A stretch of DNA of 64,000 bases, taken from assembly GCF_024345225.1 (NCBI RefSeq), contig NZ_BROD01000001.1:1808362-1872361 (forward strand). The letters are read 5' to 3'. Source of the stretch: Clostridium sp. TW13 (GTDB lineage Bacteria; Bacillota; Clostridia; Clostridiales; Clostridiaceae). Positions 63,164 to 64,000 of this stretch are shown here, in pieces. Under the pieces are notes generated by a model. The model worked only from the letters and a program-made list of their open reading frames with translations. It was not told the origin of the DNA and made no database searches. The translations under genes were made by a program, and so were the position numbers. Numbering within the stretch: the first letter of the stretch is position 1; each line of letters starts with the position of its first letter.

Positions 63164-63936
63164 ACTTCATAAAAAAAACTATATGCATATTTTAAATACA
63201 AATTGGGATTTCCCACACAAAGTTGTCCATGAGCATAACCATCAAATACCTGATATTTTGCATTTGGAAATACCTTTATAATAAATTCAGCATCCCTCTT
63301 TCTTTGATTTCCTTCTTTCGTACCATACCAATATCTTATTTCAGTTTTAATATTAGACAAATCTTCAGGCAATTTATACGTAAATATAGAAGAATATACA
63401 TTCTTAACAGTATCATTTGATATATGCTGAAGCATCTCATAAATTTCATCAACTCGTACCCTTGAATAGTCCTGTGGCTTAAATACCATTTCCAACATTT
63501 TTTTGCTCTTCCTCACTAAACAGGTTTCAAAAAGACTTCTGTATACTATAAATGTCTTTTGTATTTTAGTGACACATATAGGTGTAATTCCAGCATCAAT
63601 AATTGCCTTCTTAACAATTAATCTATCTCTACCAAGTATGTCCACAGTAATTGATGCTCCTAATGAAAGACCGCATATAGCAAAAATTTCTTTGAAATTG
63701 TGTTTTTCTAAATAATCTATAATTTGATTTGAATTGTTTTCAATAGATGTAAATATATTTTGATTATTTTTTTGATGTCCTTCTAGAATTGGTACAATCA
63801 CATGATATTCTTTACTAAATTCTTCTATTTGTGGTTCCCACATTTTCCAAGGCATAAGAAAGCCATGTATAAGTACTACTATAGGCTTATTTTGTTGTCC
63901 AAATTCCTTAAATACCATATTCCCTATATCATTCAT
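63160..63936 (-). CDS. Cytoplasmic alpha/beta hydrolase
   Basis: Protein of 258 aa. The oxyanion loop is VVLIHGFLMPWKMWEPQ near residue 20-36, the nucleophile elbow is ICGLSLGASITVD near 91-95 (G-L-S-L-G), and the His is in FDGYAHGQLC near 238. A catalytic Asp/Glu candidate lies in YGTKEGN near 208. No signal. The C-terminus YAYSFFYEV ends where the uvrA-like fragment begins, so the last residues may be new. Confidence 0.8.
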   Translation of the reverse strand: MNDIGNMVFKEFGQQNKPIVVLIHGFLMPWKMWEPQIEEFSKEYHVIVPILEGHQKNNQNIFTSIENNSNQIIDYLEKHNFKEIFAICGLSLGASITVDILGRDRLIVKKAIIDAGITPICVTKIQKTFIVYRSLFETCLVRKSKKMLEMVFKPQDYSRVRVDEIYEMLQHISNDTVKNVYSSIFTYKLPEDLSNIKTEIRYWYGTKEGNQRKRDAEFIIKVFPNAKYQVFDGYAHGQLCVGNPNLYLKYAYSFFYEV

Positions 63937-64000
63937 TTCATCTGTTCCTCTATTCTTATTTCATAAAATAATTAAACCATTATATTTCTAATAGCCTTAC

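Noticed and set aside
1-64000. CRISPR array, tRNA, rRNA or prophage
   Set aside because: No regularly spaced repeats, no cloverleaf with conserved TTCGA arm, no structural phage genes were seen; the recombinase is only a relic.

Overview
The window reads as chromosome of a low-G+C, spore-former-type Firmicute, most likely Clostridium sensu stricto. The base composition is very A+T rich, ribosome binding sites are strong AGGAGG types, and the thiolase (17310-18488) resembles clostridial ThlA. A T-box controls proS, and the degradative enzymes are secreted. No rRNA, tRNA, CRISPR array or prophage was seen. The region is accessory in character: many single genes for drug resistance, detoxification or sugar degradation, separated by decayed gene fragments and small repeats.

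Layout. 1-3.5 kb: 5' part of a subtilisin-like protease, a structured-RNA candidate, an aminoglycoside nucleotidyltransferase and a QueG-like Fe-S protein. 3.7-11 kb: DedA protein, PHP phosphoesterase, secreted GH20 hexosaminidase, peptidase E-like protein, GNAT, HD and metallo-beta-lactamase-fold proteins, with two copies of a MITE-like element. 11.5-19.6 kb: DUF975 membrane protein, a 155-aa kinase-like protein, GNAT, a divergent peptide deformylase, PadR/DUF2812 pair, a second QueG-like protein, thiolase and a divergent LysR regulator. 19.6-26.2 kb: two related cassettes of a tiny membrane peptide plus alpha/beta hydrolase, each with the same TetR-type operator. One is divergent from an intact tetR, the other from a dead tetR, and gene remnants lie between them. 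26.5-29.4 kb: proS with T-box, then a GNAT gene behind a leader-peptide attenuator.

29.4-35.4 kb: AraC/GyrI-type regulator, short UvrA-like ATPase and serine hydrolase, which look imported because they are more G+C rich, then a membrane protein and a NUDIX pseudogene. 35.4-39.3 kb: hypB, a large Fe-S/FAD oxidoreductase and hypA, with no hydrogenase genes in view. 39.6-44.3 kb: glycosyltransferase and a 1104-aa secreted multidomain alpha-amylase with a palindromic operator. 44.5-49.5 kb: response regulator, histidine kinase and an ABC transporter of the antimicrobial-peptide type. 49.6-52.2 kb: a complete IS4-like element carrying a nonsense codon, and a second solo end of it. 52.4-58.9 kb: ABC-F ATPase, then an operon of GH113 mannanase, ABC exporter and CE2-like esterase facing an AraC regulator. 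58.9-64 kb: a second UvrA-like/serine hydrolase pair, a secreted protein, a stray uvrA-like fragment and an alpha/beta hydrolase.

The most interesting signals are: (i) two independent UvrA-like ATPase/serine hydrolase gene pairs, each with a 4-bp ATGA overlap; (ii) the duplicated micro-peptide/hydrolase cassettes under a shared TetR operator; (iii) a leader ORF whose sequence can pair with the terminator in front of a GNAT gene; (iv) a structured RNA directly upstream of the aminoglycoside nucleotidyltransferase. All functional claims are from reading motifs by eye; no database search was possible.
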